Below, piece after piece: positions 7,126 through 13,670 of a DNA stretch of 15,543 nucleotides (position 1 is its first letter; the number at the start of each line of letters is the position of its first letter). A program made the translations under genes and the position numbers. The stretch spans positions 1,215 to 16,757 of the forward strand of contig DNPI01000237.1 in NCBI GenBank assembly GCA_003501525.1, read 5' to 3'. This DNA is from Planctomycetota bacterium. GTDB taxonomy: Bacteria; Planctomycetota; UBA1135. The notes beneath the pieces were generated by a model, which saw only the letters and a program-made list of their open reading frames with translations, had not been told where the DNA came from and made no database searches.

Positions 7126-8415
7126 ATGATTAGAAATTCTTTCATCGCGGCTGCAGTTGTACTGCTTGCGAGTTCTTCTCCAGCCCAATATCTATTCGAA
7201 GATTTCGAATCCGGTGTCATCCCACCTGCTGGTTGGACTGAAAACAACAACGGAAATGCTGCTGGTTGGGAAGTGGACCCTTTCCATGTGCTGAATGGTG
7301 TTGCGAGCGCTTGGCACGACGATTACACCGGCTACAACCTAAACAGTCTCGATAGCCCTTCTGCCGACTTGACAGGTTCTGCCTCTGCTCAACTTGATTG
7401 GGATCAGGACAACACCTATCCAACATGGACCCTGCGTTGCTCCGTGCTCGTCAATGGAACTGAAGAGTGGTATATCGACAACTATGGAGCGGGTTATGTA
7501 ACGCACCAAACGGTGGATCTCAGTGCCTATGACGGTAACTCTGCCGTTTCAGTTTCGTTCTTGTACGAAGGTGATTACGCCAACGAGTGGTCTCTGGATG
7601 ACATTACCATTCAAGATGCGCCTCCACCTCCTCCTCCAAGTCACTCGATTATGTTTGAGGATTTTGAGTCGGGCATGGTTCCTCCCGCTGGTTGGACCGA
7701 AAATAACAACGGGAATGATATTGGCTGGGAGCTAGACCCTTTCCACATGCTGAATGGCTTTGCAAGTGCCTGGCACGATGACTACACCGGCTACAACTTC
7801 AACGGTTTAGCTAGCCCTACAGTCGATTGCTCGGCTGAGAGTGGTGTGTTCCTTCAGTGGACTCAGGAGAACGTTTACCCCACCTGGACTTTGCGTTGCT
7901 CCGTGATGGTCAATGGAAACGAAGAGTGGTTCATCGACGCTGCTGGCGCAGGTGGTATTCGTCAGGAAACACTTGACCTTGCTGCGTACGATGGAAATGC
8001 TGCAGTTGACATTGAATTCCTCTACGAAGGCGACTACGCCAACGAGTGGTCTCTCGATGACATCGATCTCCGTGCTCCTGATGGTGGCGGTGGTGGATTC
8101 AACCTTTCTGTTGCCAATCTGGTTGCAGGTGCCACTACTACCCTGTCATTGGCGAATGCTAATGCGGGTGGAGTCTGCGTCATTGCCTATTCGGTCTACG
8201 GTGGTGGTCCGACTAACACAGCTGTTGGTACTGTTGATTTGACCATGCCTATTCGTCAGCTGCCTGCCGTAACTGCGGATTCCGCAGGCGCGGCCAGTGT
8301 TTCCGCATCCGTGCCCCCGCACGTTGGTGGAATGAATGTCTGGATTCAAGCTGTTGACTTGGGTGTCGCCGGTGCCCCAGTCCTTTCGAACTCCTTGGCC
8401 GAAACAGTCGGTTAA
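7126..8415 (+). CDS. Secreted paralog with two choice-of-anchor J / MAM-like domains and the same C-terminal domain
   Basis: A 429-residue exported protein built like its upstream neighbour. The signal peptide is at 1-20 (likely cut SPA^Q21), domain one at about 21-165, six prolines at 166-171, domain two at about 172-317, a Gly run at 320-324, and a C-terminal domain at 325-429 ending LSNSLAETVG. Both domains carry EDFESG--PPAGWTENNNGN, AWHDDYTGYN and FLYEGDYANEWSLDD. ATG 7126 is chosen over an in-frame GTG at 7054 because it gives a normal signal peptide aligned with the paralog (MIRNSFIAAA against MLRTSLIAAV). The GTG form would put 24 residues coded by the promoter region in front of it. 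Again there is no Shine-Dalgarno sequence; the start follows ACCCCTAATATA. It ends at its own terminator, shared in position with the convergent gene. The function is inferred as surface or extracellular binding; no enzyme motif is seen. Confidence 0.82.
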   Translation: MIRNSFIAAAVVLLASSSPAQYLFEDFESGVIPPAGWTENNNGNAAGWEVDPFHVLNGVASAWHDDYTGYNLNSLDSPSADLTGSASAQLDWDQDNTYPTWTLRCSVLVNGTEEWYIDNYGAGYVTHQTVDLSAYDGNSAVSVSFLYEGDYANEWSLDDITIQDAPPPPPPSHSIMFEDFESGMVPPAGWTENNNGNDIGWELDPFHMLNGFASAWHDDYTGYNFNGLASPTVDCSAESGVFLQWTQENVYPTWTLRCSVMVNGNEEWFIDAAGAGGIRQETLDLAAYDGNAAVDIEFLYEGDYANEWSLDDIDLRAPDGGGGGFNLSVANLVAGATTTLSLANANAGGVCVIAYSVYGGGPTNTAVGTVDLTMPIRQLPAVTADSAGAASVSASVPPHVGGMNVWIQAVDLGVAGAPVLSNSLAETVG

Positions 8416-8438
8416 GCAAACGTAAGGAAATTTATTTA

Positions 8439-8469
8439 GAGCTCTCCCTTCGGGGAGGGCTCCTTTTTT
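8439..8469 (+). terminator. Intrinsic terminator between convergent genes
   Basis: A 10-bp stem (8439-8448 with 8453-8462, one T-G pair) closes on a C(TTCG)G tetraloop, followed by C and six T to 8469. It ends the plus-strand secreted gene and touches the TAA (8468-8470) of the minus-strand gene. Read on the minus strand, the stem is followed by an AT-rich but less pure tract, so it may work weakly both ways. Confidence 0.9.
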
Positions 8470-11266
8470 ATTCGTTCAGGTAATCCTGAAGGCGCACTCT
8501 TGTCTCACCAAAGAGTCGATTTCCCAGAAGATCACGTGTTTCGTGCATCTTGATTTCGTCCTCGAGAGCGGTCGACGCTGGATTTTCTAATAACTCACAT
8601 ACAGCCAGCCCTAGTCGTGGCTCTCTTTGAATTGCCGGAAGTAGCCCAGATCGGCGCATGGATGCGCGGAAGAATCCACGTGCATCATTGATGCGGCCAT
8701 GTGACAGAGCCCACCAACCACTTAGGTCGAAGGCTCGTCTGTCTGCTGGGAATCGTGCACGCGCATTGGTCAAAATATCCACGGTTCCAGCAAGAATGTT
8801 GTTGCTGGCAATGCGTTCTTCGAGTGCTGAGAACAGTGCTCCGACCTCTAATTCGAAATTCAGGGGCAGTTTTTGTGGCTGCGGGAATATGGTGGCCAGG
8901 CGCCATGAGCTCGGCGCTTCAAATCGCCGAAGGATTTCCGCGGCGGCAGCAGCGGACACTGGAAGTGAGCTCTTGTTTTGTGCAAGGATCCATAAACGAT
9001 CAGGGTGGAGTAAGGCTGGTCTTGGTTCTGCGGCCAACCACTCACCCAAGGAGGCATCAGCGACTGCTCCGTGAGCACCCAGGATGCCTACATGCTGTGC
9101 GAAATCTTCAGAGCCGGGAAGGCCCTTTGCGTTGTTCCCCTCCGGTGCTTTGCTTGAGGGAGGCAGCTCGGAGAATCCCAGCAGTAGGCTCTTGTGCGCA
9201 GTACTTGAATCCGCAGCCAACTCGCTTGCACGTGGAGATGAGGTGCGAGCTCGTGTAACTGAGGACGTGAGTCGGGGGCGCAGCGGATGATCCGTTCCGA
9301 GTTTCTCTACTTGATTCCGCACCCAGTCTCGGACGGCGTCATCGCCAAAGTGAATTCCCCCAAGGACCATCTGTCGTGCTGATTCTGGGGCCGAGTCTGG
9401 GTTGTTGAGGAGCTCTGAGAGAATTTCTTGAAAAATTTCGTAGGACTCTGGAAGGCTGCGCACAAGGCCAACAGCGCCAACTTTTTTTACTTGAGTAGTA
9501 GTTTTCGTGTCGCGAATCAAATTGGCGCACTGTTGAGCGTCGCCTGGTTGAGGGTCCTGGGAGAGGAACACTATCCAGGCTTGTTGCGCAGGAGCAGTTT
9601 GTTCTGGCAGGATTTCCCAAACCACCTTTCGCGCTTCTGCGTTAATCGGGGCTAAGCAGATGGCGGCTGCGGCGACTTGCTCTGGTCGTAAACTTTTTCT
9701 GCGATTCCACCATGTCTGAAACATTTCGCGAGCAGGCTCCTCCTGGAAGAGGATGGCGGCCATGGTTGCGCTTTCCGGGTGGGCTAATCCTTCGGAAGAA
9801 GCGAGCCAGTGGCAGTACAGGCTTAGGGCTTCGGGTGTTCGAAGACTTTGTGCTTGTTGGACTCTGGCGAATCGGCCGCTAGGCGATTCTTCAGCATCAA
9901 ACCGGGCACGCAGCCCAGCGCCGACCTCAGCTGGCGTTAACAATTCGTCAAGAAGCCGTAGTCCGGCTTGCCACACAGCAGCCCTTGGAGAGTCGACCCA
10001 TTCCCAGAAGAGAGCAAGAAGCTTTGCGTGTTCTCCATCTTCCCAAGCGTTGCGTCCTAGTCTATGAATTAGGGATCGGCTTCCGTTTTTTGTGGCTTGT
10101 TCCAGTAATGGGGAAAATTCAGTTAGAGGGAGCGCTGCAGCACAAGCCTCAATCCAGATGCTTTCAAGGTTGGAGGATTTTCCTGGTTCAGCGGCGAGAA
10201 GAGCTGGCGCGTGCCGAGTTTGTGCGAAGTTGCGCATCCCAGCAAAAATTGAGCGCAGGATTTCTGTGTGCTGCCGCGGTTGAACTAGAGGTAGCAAATC
10301 ATCAGTGGCTCTCTCACCCCATGCTCGCATTAGGCGCAGAACAGCCTTTCCTCTTCTTGCAGGGGGAAAGCTCGTTCCTAAGGCGTATTCAAGGAGGGGC
10401 CCATAGGCAGCTGATTCCGGAGCTTTCAGGAGCCAGTCGAAGTATCCAGGTGCAGCGAAATTAATTGTCTGAACTTCTTCGGCAAACATGTCTGCATGGA
10501 GCAAGGCCCGCTCAGCAAGTGTTTCTCTTGTTGCCGACGGGAGCGCATCGCTGAATAGATTCTTTAGCAATAGCTCTTTTTGTTTTTTGCTAATAGCGAC
10601 TCCGTTGTCGAGTAGGAGGATATCGAAAGCCACCTTTTCTTCTGCTGCCCATGTCGTGACGTCGAGCGTTCTTAAGCGCTCGGCTTCGTCGTCGAGGTCG
10701 CGGCCTGCCAGAAGGTCCAGAAGGCGGGAGCGGAGCATTGGCAGTGTTGTGAGTAATTCTGCGAGGTCGCTTGACGGAATCCACCCTCGATCCAAGAGAT
10801 GTTTAGCACCTACAGCCACAATTGCTCTTTCCTTTGAGGAAAGGTTTGTTATCCAATTCGGCTTTGATGGGAATGGAAAAACCCCTTGTTTGAGGGCAGC
10901 CTCTAAAGCGCTTTCCGCATGCTCTGGGTCAGTGGCCAACTTGGCCAGTACCATTTCCAGTCGTGCATCGATTTTGCACGTTTGAGCGGCATCCCAGGCT
11001 GTAGGAGGGATTGGCTTAAGAGACAAGCCAAGTAGAGCGAATTCCAGGCAAGTTTTACTTCCTTTGAGTCCTCGTGCCGCAGCAGCAGCGAAGCGACCCT
11101 TCTCCTTGAGGGGAGCCGTTGCCCACATTTGAGGCAAATCCTCGAGGGGAGGTGGGCTCGCTTCCCATTTTGCAGCGAGTGTGCGTGTCCTGAATTCTTC
11201 AAGCCAAGGTGTCTCTTCTTGCGCTGGAGGGGCAAGGCTCAAGAGAAGGGTGGCAATCACTCCCAT
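8468..11266 (-). CDS. Large exported alpha-helical repeat protein of unknown function
   Basis: A 932-residue protein that I do not recognise. Residues 2-15 are hydrophobic (VIATLLLSLAP) and followed by PAQ, which looks like a short signal peptide with a cut near A15-Q16; it is probably periplasmic. The rest is almost all Leu-, Ala- and Glu-rich amphipathic helix, in segments of about 30-40 residues like HEAT/armadillo or other alpha-solenoid repeats. A more TPR-like stretch lies near the C-terminus (about residues 830-900, including AFDLSGWWALSHGRINDARGFF). A glycine-, proline- and serine-richer break occurs around 690-720. No catalytic motif is seen, so a scaffold or assembly role is the most that can be inferred. 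It starts 32 nt after the stop of the MocA-like gene on the same strand, so it is probably the last gene of that operon. The Shine-Dalgarno is weak (TAGGAT). It is convergent with the secreted paralogs. Confidence 0.75.
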   Translation of the reverse strand: MGVIATLLLSLAPPAQEETPWLEEFRTRTLAAKWEASPPPLEDLPQMWATAPLKEKGRFAAAAARGLKGSKTCLEFALLGLSLKPIPPTAWDAAQTCKIDARLEMVLAKLATDPEHAESALEAALKQGVFPFPSKPNWITNLSSKERAIVAVGAKHLLDRGWIPSSDLAELLTTLPMLRSRLLDLLAGRDLDDEAERLRTLDVTTWAAEEKVAFDILLLDNGVAISKKQKELLLKNLFSDALPSATRETLAERALLHADMFAEEVQTINFAAPGYFDWLLKAPESAAYGPLLEYALGTSFPPARRGKAVLRLMRAWGERATDDLLPLVQPRQHTEILRSIFAGMRNFAQTRHAPALLAAEPGKSSNLESIWIEACAAALPLTEFSPLLEQATKNGSRSLIHRLGRNAWEDGEHAKLLALFWEWVDSPRAAVWQAGLRLLDELLTPAEVGAGLRARFDAEESPSGRFARVQQAQSLRTPEALSLYCHWLASSEGLAHPESATMAAILFQEEPAREMFQTWWNRRKSLRPEQVAAAAICLAPINAEARKVVWEILPEQTAPAQQAWIVFLSQDPQPGDAQQCANLIRDTKTTTQVKKVGAVGLVRSLPESYEIFQEILSELLNNPDSAPESARQMVLGGIHFGDDAVRDWVRNQVEKLGTDHPLRPRLTSSVTRARTSSPRASELAADSSTAHKSLLLGFSELPPSSKAPEGNNAKGLPGSEDFAQHVGILGAHGAVADASLGEWLAAEPRPALLHPDRLWILAQNKSSLPVSAAAAAEILRRFEAPSSWRLATIFPQPQKLPLNFELEVGALFSALEERIASNNILAGTVDILTNARARFPADRRAFDLSGWWALSHGRINDARGFFRASMRRSGLLPAIQREPRLGLAVCELLENPASTALEDEIKMHETRDLLGNRLFGETRVRLQDYLNE

Positions 11267-11298
11267 ATGAGGGATCCTACCTTCGGGCTGGGAGAGAA

Positions 11299-11934
11299 TC
11301 AGCCGCTAAGGAAAGATTCAATCATCTCGAGCTGCTCTGGATGATTAATGTTCATAAAAGGACCTAAGTCTTCAACAGGGACATCAATTAATCGCTCGGT
11401 GTGCAGAGCTAGCAGATCTCGAAGAGGCTGGTCTGGTGAGAACCTTGCAACGTCTTGTATTCGCGATTGGCCCAGGAGAAGCGGATGACCACCCCGGCCT
11501 CCTGGGGTTACTGGTCGCGCCATCGCTTCCTCTGGCATTGGTGATTCTTGAAATGATTTAATAATCGCCTTGACGATGTTTTGAGAAATGAGGGGTACAT
11601 CGCAAGGATGTACGAGGACAGAGTATTCCTCTTCGGTGGCATTTAAAGCTTCCAGGCCAACTTGCAAGGTGCCCGTTCGCCCAGCTTCCGGATTTTGATT
11701 GAGAACAACGACGTCAGCAGCGGTGCCTCCTTTGCCCTCGATGGCTTGTTTGCTTTCCTTGCTTAAAACGACAGCTACTTTGTGCGCTCCTCCTTCTCTG
11801 AGAGCGTCAACGATTCGAGGAAGGGCCCATTCTCCGCCAACTTCCAGTGCAGCTTTAGGGAACCCTAGGCGGCTTCCTCGGCCAGCGGCGAGGACGACAG
11901 CGACTGCATCTCTGGGCGGGGTGCTAGACGCCAA
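11299..11934 (-). CDS. MocA-like molybdenum cofactor cytidylyltransferase (NTP transferase family)
   Basis: A nucleotidyltransferase of the MobA/MocA fold. The N-terminal loop AVVLAAGRGSRLGFPKAAL binds the nucleotide triphosphate; LAAG rather than LAGG is more typical of the CTP-using MocA than of GTP-using MobA. VHPCDVPLIS carries the metal-binding aspartate, and PGGRGGHPLLLG is the usual MocA-type substrate loop. MocA joins CMP to molybdopterin, giving the cofactor form used by xanthine dehydrogenase-family enzymes such as the one at the left of the window. The start is uncertain. A GTG at 11994 would overlap the upstream gene by 71 nt and add a 20-residue tail. The TTG at 11934 (11-nt overlap) puts the nucleotide loop where the family has it and gives 211 residues, a normal length, so I use it. 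No good Shine-Dalgarno is seen for either. Other sugar- or cofactor-NTP transferases remain possible. Confidence 0.8.
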   Translation of the reverse strand: MASSTPPRDAVAVVLAAGRGSRLGFPKAALEVGGEWALPRIVDALREGGAHKVAVVLSKESKQAIEGKGGTAADVVVLNQNPEAGRTGTLQVGLEALNATEEEYSVLVHPCDVPLISQNIVKAIIKSFQESPMPEEAMARPVTPGGRGGHPLLLGQSRIQDVARFSPDQPLRDLLALHTERLIDVPVEDLGPFMNINHPEQLEMIESFLSG

Positions 11935-12940
11935 TGGTTTCGGCGAGAATGGATTTGGCCAAAGCTGGGTCGCGAGTTCCGCGTATAAGGGCACGGCCGT
12001 CTTCGAATATCACAATTTCGCAGTTGCGAGTTTCAAAGCGCAAGGTGTCTCCCTGTTTAGTAGGCTTGCATTGGGGGTTCAGCCTAGCGGCAAGTCTTTC
12101 TAGATTGATTGGCCCGCTAAGGACAGGGATTTGGACCGAATCTCCTCCGCAGAGTGTCTCTGCTTCTGAATCGGTATTGTCCCCATTGAGCCAAGGAAGC
12201 TCGTGGTCGACGCAGCAGGGGCAGGCAGGGTCTTTAGTTGCAGTCAGGGAGCGATGCTCATGGCTCCATATGTCAATGTGGGCGAATCCTTTGAGAAGGT
12301 CTTCATCTTTTTTGAGTATCCACTTAACAGCTTCTGTGACGCCGAGAGCGGCAATAGCGGTTGAGGCTGAAGCAATGATTCCCGCCGTGCTGCAAGTCGC
12401 AGCTTGGCCTGTTTGCGGCGGCAGGGGCCATGTGCACCTTAGGCAAGGTCCGGGGGGAACGACCAATCCGGTTATGCCCCATGTTCCTACAGCTCCCATG
12501 TAGAGCCACGGAATGTTTTGTGCAATCGAGTAATCGTTTAGCAGGTATCGCGTGTGAAAATTATCTGTGCCGTCGATAATCAGTTCAGCATCCCTCAGCA
12601 AAGATTTTGCATTGCTGTGATTGAGGTCGGCAGCCTTCGCGATGAAGCTTTGATTCAACCCCGTAGCCTGTAAAGATTGAGCTGCAGCCTCTGCCTTGGA
12701 AGCAGATGTTGTGGAATCTTGGTTATTAAAAAGAGTTTGGCGGGGAAGGGTTGATTCTTCTACGACATCTCTGTCAATCAGGATTAACGTTCCAATCCCA
12801 ATCCTTGCAAGAAGCTCGGCCGCTGCTCCTCCGGTAGCTCCCAAGCCCACCACGGCAACCGTGGCTGCCTCTAAACGGCTTTGGCCTTCTTCACCGATGT
12901 GATGAAGTACGGTTTGGCGAGAATATCGGGATTCAGTCAT
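11924..12940 (-). CDS. MoeB/ThiF-family sulfur-carrier adenylyltransferase (E1-like)
   Basis: A 338-residue E1-like enzyme that adenylates the C-terminal Gly-Gly of a ubiquitin-like sulfur carrier (MoaD for molybdopterin, ThiS for thiazole). The ATP loop is VGLGATGG (31-38), with R67 in LPRQ, K82 in SKAEAA and D126 in DGTDNFHTRYLLND, all as expected. Zinc pairs are C166-x2-C169 and C240-x2-C243. C183 (ATCSTAG) lies where the acyl-disulfide cysteine is found in ThiF and eukaryotic relatives. After the zinc site a roughly 70-residue extension ends in IFEDGRALIRGTRDPALAKS, a tail shared with many ThiF-annotated proteins and shorter than a rhodanese domain. The sequence alone does not tell MoeB from ThiF; the MocA neighbour favours molybdopterin. 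The start is ATG 12940, 4 nt from the tRNA-Leu 3' end, because the longer frame (12973) would be read out of the tRNA. Confidence 0.85.
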   Translation of the reverse strand: MTESRYSRQTVLHHIGEEGQSRLEAATVAVVGLGATGGAAAELLARIGIGTLILIDRDVVEESTLPRQTLFNNQDSTTSASKAEAAAQSLQATGLNQSFIAKAADLNHSNAKSLLRDAELIIDGTDNFHTRYLLNDYSIAQNIPWLYMGAVGTWGITGLVVPPGPCLRCTWPLPPQTGQAATCSTAGIIASASTAIAALGVTEAVKWILKKDEDLLKGFAHIDIWSHEHRSLTATKDPACPCCVDHELPWLNGDNTDSEAETLCGGDSVQIPVLSGPINLERLAARLNPQCKPTKQGDTLRFETRNCEIVIFEDGRALIRGTRDPALAKSILAETIGV

Positions 12941-12944
12941 GAAG

Positions 12945-13026
12945 TGCGAGAGGGGGGATTCGAACCCCCACATCTCTCGATACTAGATCCTAAATCTAGC
13001 GCGTCTGCCAATTCCGCCACTCTCGC
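12945..13026 (-). tRNA. tRNA-Leu (anticodon UAG)
   Basis: An 82-nt class II tRNA. The acceptor stem is GCGAGAG with CTCTCGC, discriminator A. The anticodon stem is CTAGA with TCTAG around the loop TTTAGGA, so the anticodon is TAG, reading CUN leucine codons. There is a long variable arm, and the T arm is GGGGG-TTCGAAT-CCCCC. CCA is not encoded; the next bases are CTTC and then the ATG of the adenylyltransferase gene. It is the second tRNA of a minus-strand cluster. Confidence 0.96.
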
Positions 13027-13048
13027 TAATCGCTGCGCGATCATGTCT

Positions 13049-13066
13049 CCGAGGATACCTCCTCGG
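13049..13066. repeat. Short inverted repeat in the spacer between two tRNA genes
   Basis: CCGAGG (13049-13054) and CCTCGG (13061-13066) can pair around a 6-nt loop. It sits between tRNA-His and tRNA-Leu and is not followed by a T tract on either strand. A tRNA-processing hairpin is more likely than a terminator. Confidence 0.4.
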
Positions 13067-13070
13067 GAAC

Positions 13071-13147
13071 TGGGGTGGGCAAGGGGATTCGAACCCCCGA
13101 CCCCCAGAACCACAATCTGGTGCTCTAACCAACTGAGCTATGCCCAC
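13071..13147 (-). tRNA. tRNA-His (anticodon GUG)
   Basis: A 77-nt tRNA including an encoded CCA (13071-13073). The acceptor stem is GTGGGCA with TGCCCAC, discriminator C. The D arm is TAGCTCAGTTGGTTAGAGC, the anticodon loop TTGTGGT (anticodon GTG) lies in a CCAGA/TCTGG stem, and the T loop is TTCGAAT. The base before the 5' end (13148) codes for G, so the G-1 that marks tRNA-His is encoded and faces discriminator C73. Confidence 0.96.
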
Positions 13148-13204
13148 CACAGATTCGGGCAAAAGTGTAGCGTCTCCTGGTTCGCTCTATGCAGTTGTGT
13201 TGTG

Positions 13205-13252
13205 TGGCACGCCCGGGAGGACTCGAACCTCCAACCTACTGATTAGAAGTCC
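13205..13252 (-). pseudogene. 3' half of tRNA-Arg(UCU), split at an attachment site
   Basis: On the minus strand these 48 bases match the second half of a tRNA-Arg. They cover the last bases of the 5' anticodon stem, loop CTTCTAA with anticodon TCT, 3' anticodon stem TCAGT, a variable loop, T arm GGAGG-TTCGAGT-CCTCC, acceptor strand CGGGCGT, discriminator G and encoded CCA. The 5' half (acceptor strand, D arm) is missing. To the right of about 13252 the bases no longer pair with the anticodon stem, and the DNA becomes AT-rich. This is what remains at one end when a tyrosine-recombinase element integrates into the 3' half of a tRNA gene. The intact gene should then lie at the far end of the element, right of this window. 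Confidence 0.85.
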
Positions 13253-13282
13253 GAAAAATGGCTTATTTTGGGTTTTATATCA

Positions 13283-13355
13283 AGTGCTATTAATTGCTAT
13301 AGAGTAAGGTATTCAAATGGTTTACGCCTCAAGTCCATTGTTATCAGTTGCTATT
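13283..13355 (+). repeat. Three short direct repeats, consensus near ARTTGCTATT
   Basis: Copies with cores at 13285-13290, 13295-13300 and 13349-13354 share TGCTAT with A/T-rich flanks. The first two are exactly 10 bp apart, one helical turn. A further TGCTAT is at 13552. Their place 30-100 bp from the presumed crossover suits integrase arm-type sites. Confidence 0.4.
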
Positions 13356-13382
13356 GATTTATATGCTTTTTGATGGCTGATA

Positions 13383-13403
13383 GACACCTATATGGACACC
13401 TAT
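13383..13403 (+). repeat. Direct repeat GACACCTAT, 12-bp period
   Basis: Two exact 9-bp copies at 13383-13391 and 13395-13403 lie near the tRNA-Arg junction. They may be integrase or excisionase binding sites; this is inferred from position only. Confidence 0.4.
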
Positions 13404-13670
13404 TTCTCAAACCAGGATTCCTATGTATCGAAGCGTGGCCCCTTGGGTGGGGTGGGTGGGGTTTGCTGTCAAATCATGCAGGGACCCTATAGTGGGGGTT
13501 GGACAGTTGTGGTGCAGTATGATACGAAACTATAGGTAAACTGATTGGGAATGCTATTTGTCATTATAGATACAGCCAAACAAGAACAAGCTCTGCTTTT
13601 TAATTGTGATCTTATCCCTAGATCATAATTATTATTTTCATTTTTTTTGAAATAAATTTTACAAAAAGTT

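Larger units (their letters stand above)
13253..13670. other. AT-rich non-coding left end of a presumed integrated element
   Basis: This 418-base stretch has no credible gene. Its first 150 bases hold short direct repeats typical in kind of integrase arm sites: TGCTAT at 13285, 13295, 13349 and 13552, and GACACCTAT at 13383 and 13395. A short G-rich run lies near 13439-13464. The last 60 bases before the cyclase gene are strongly A- and T-rich and could hold its promoter, but no convincing -35/-10 pair was found. No 5' half of the split tRNA-Arg occurs here. Confidence 0.55.

Noticed and set aside
12941..12973. A longer start (12973) for the adenylyltransferase
   Set aside because: The added 11 residues would be read from the tRNA-Leu T arm and acceptor stem. 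MTESRYSRQ at 12940 is the normal family N-terminus.
13049..13066. Terminator between tRNA-His and tRNA-Leu
   Set aside because: The inverted repeat has no T tract on either strand, and the two tRNAs are very likely co-transcribed.
12881..13246. A 121-codon plus-strand frame with EGGFEPPHLS, ARGFEPPTPR and AREDSNLQPTD
   Set aside because: These peptides are the antisense reading of tRNA T arms and anticodon regions (tRNA-Leu, tRNA-His, the tRNA-Arg fragment). Such frames are a well-known false gene call.
13495..13530. Promoter TTGGAC...TATGAT before the cyclase
   Set aside because: The spacer is only about 13 bp and it lies about 150 nt upstream of the gene, so the match is not better than chance.
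13205..13670. Group I intron in tRNA-Arg instead of integration
   Set aside because: Introns of this kind sit in the anticodon loop and leave a 5' exon within a few hundred bases. Here the break is in the 5' anticodon stem, and no D-arm or acceptor half is found before the cyclase gene.
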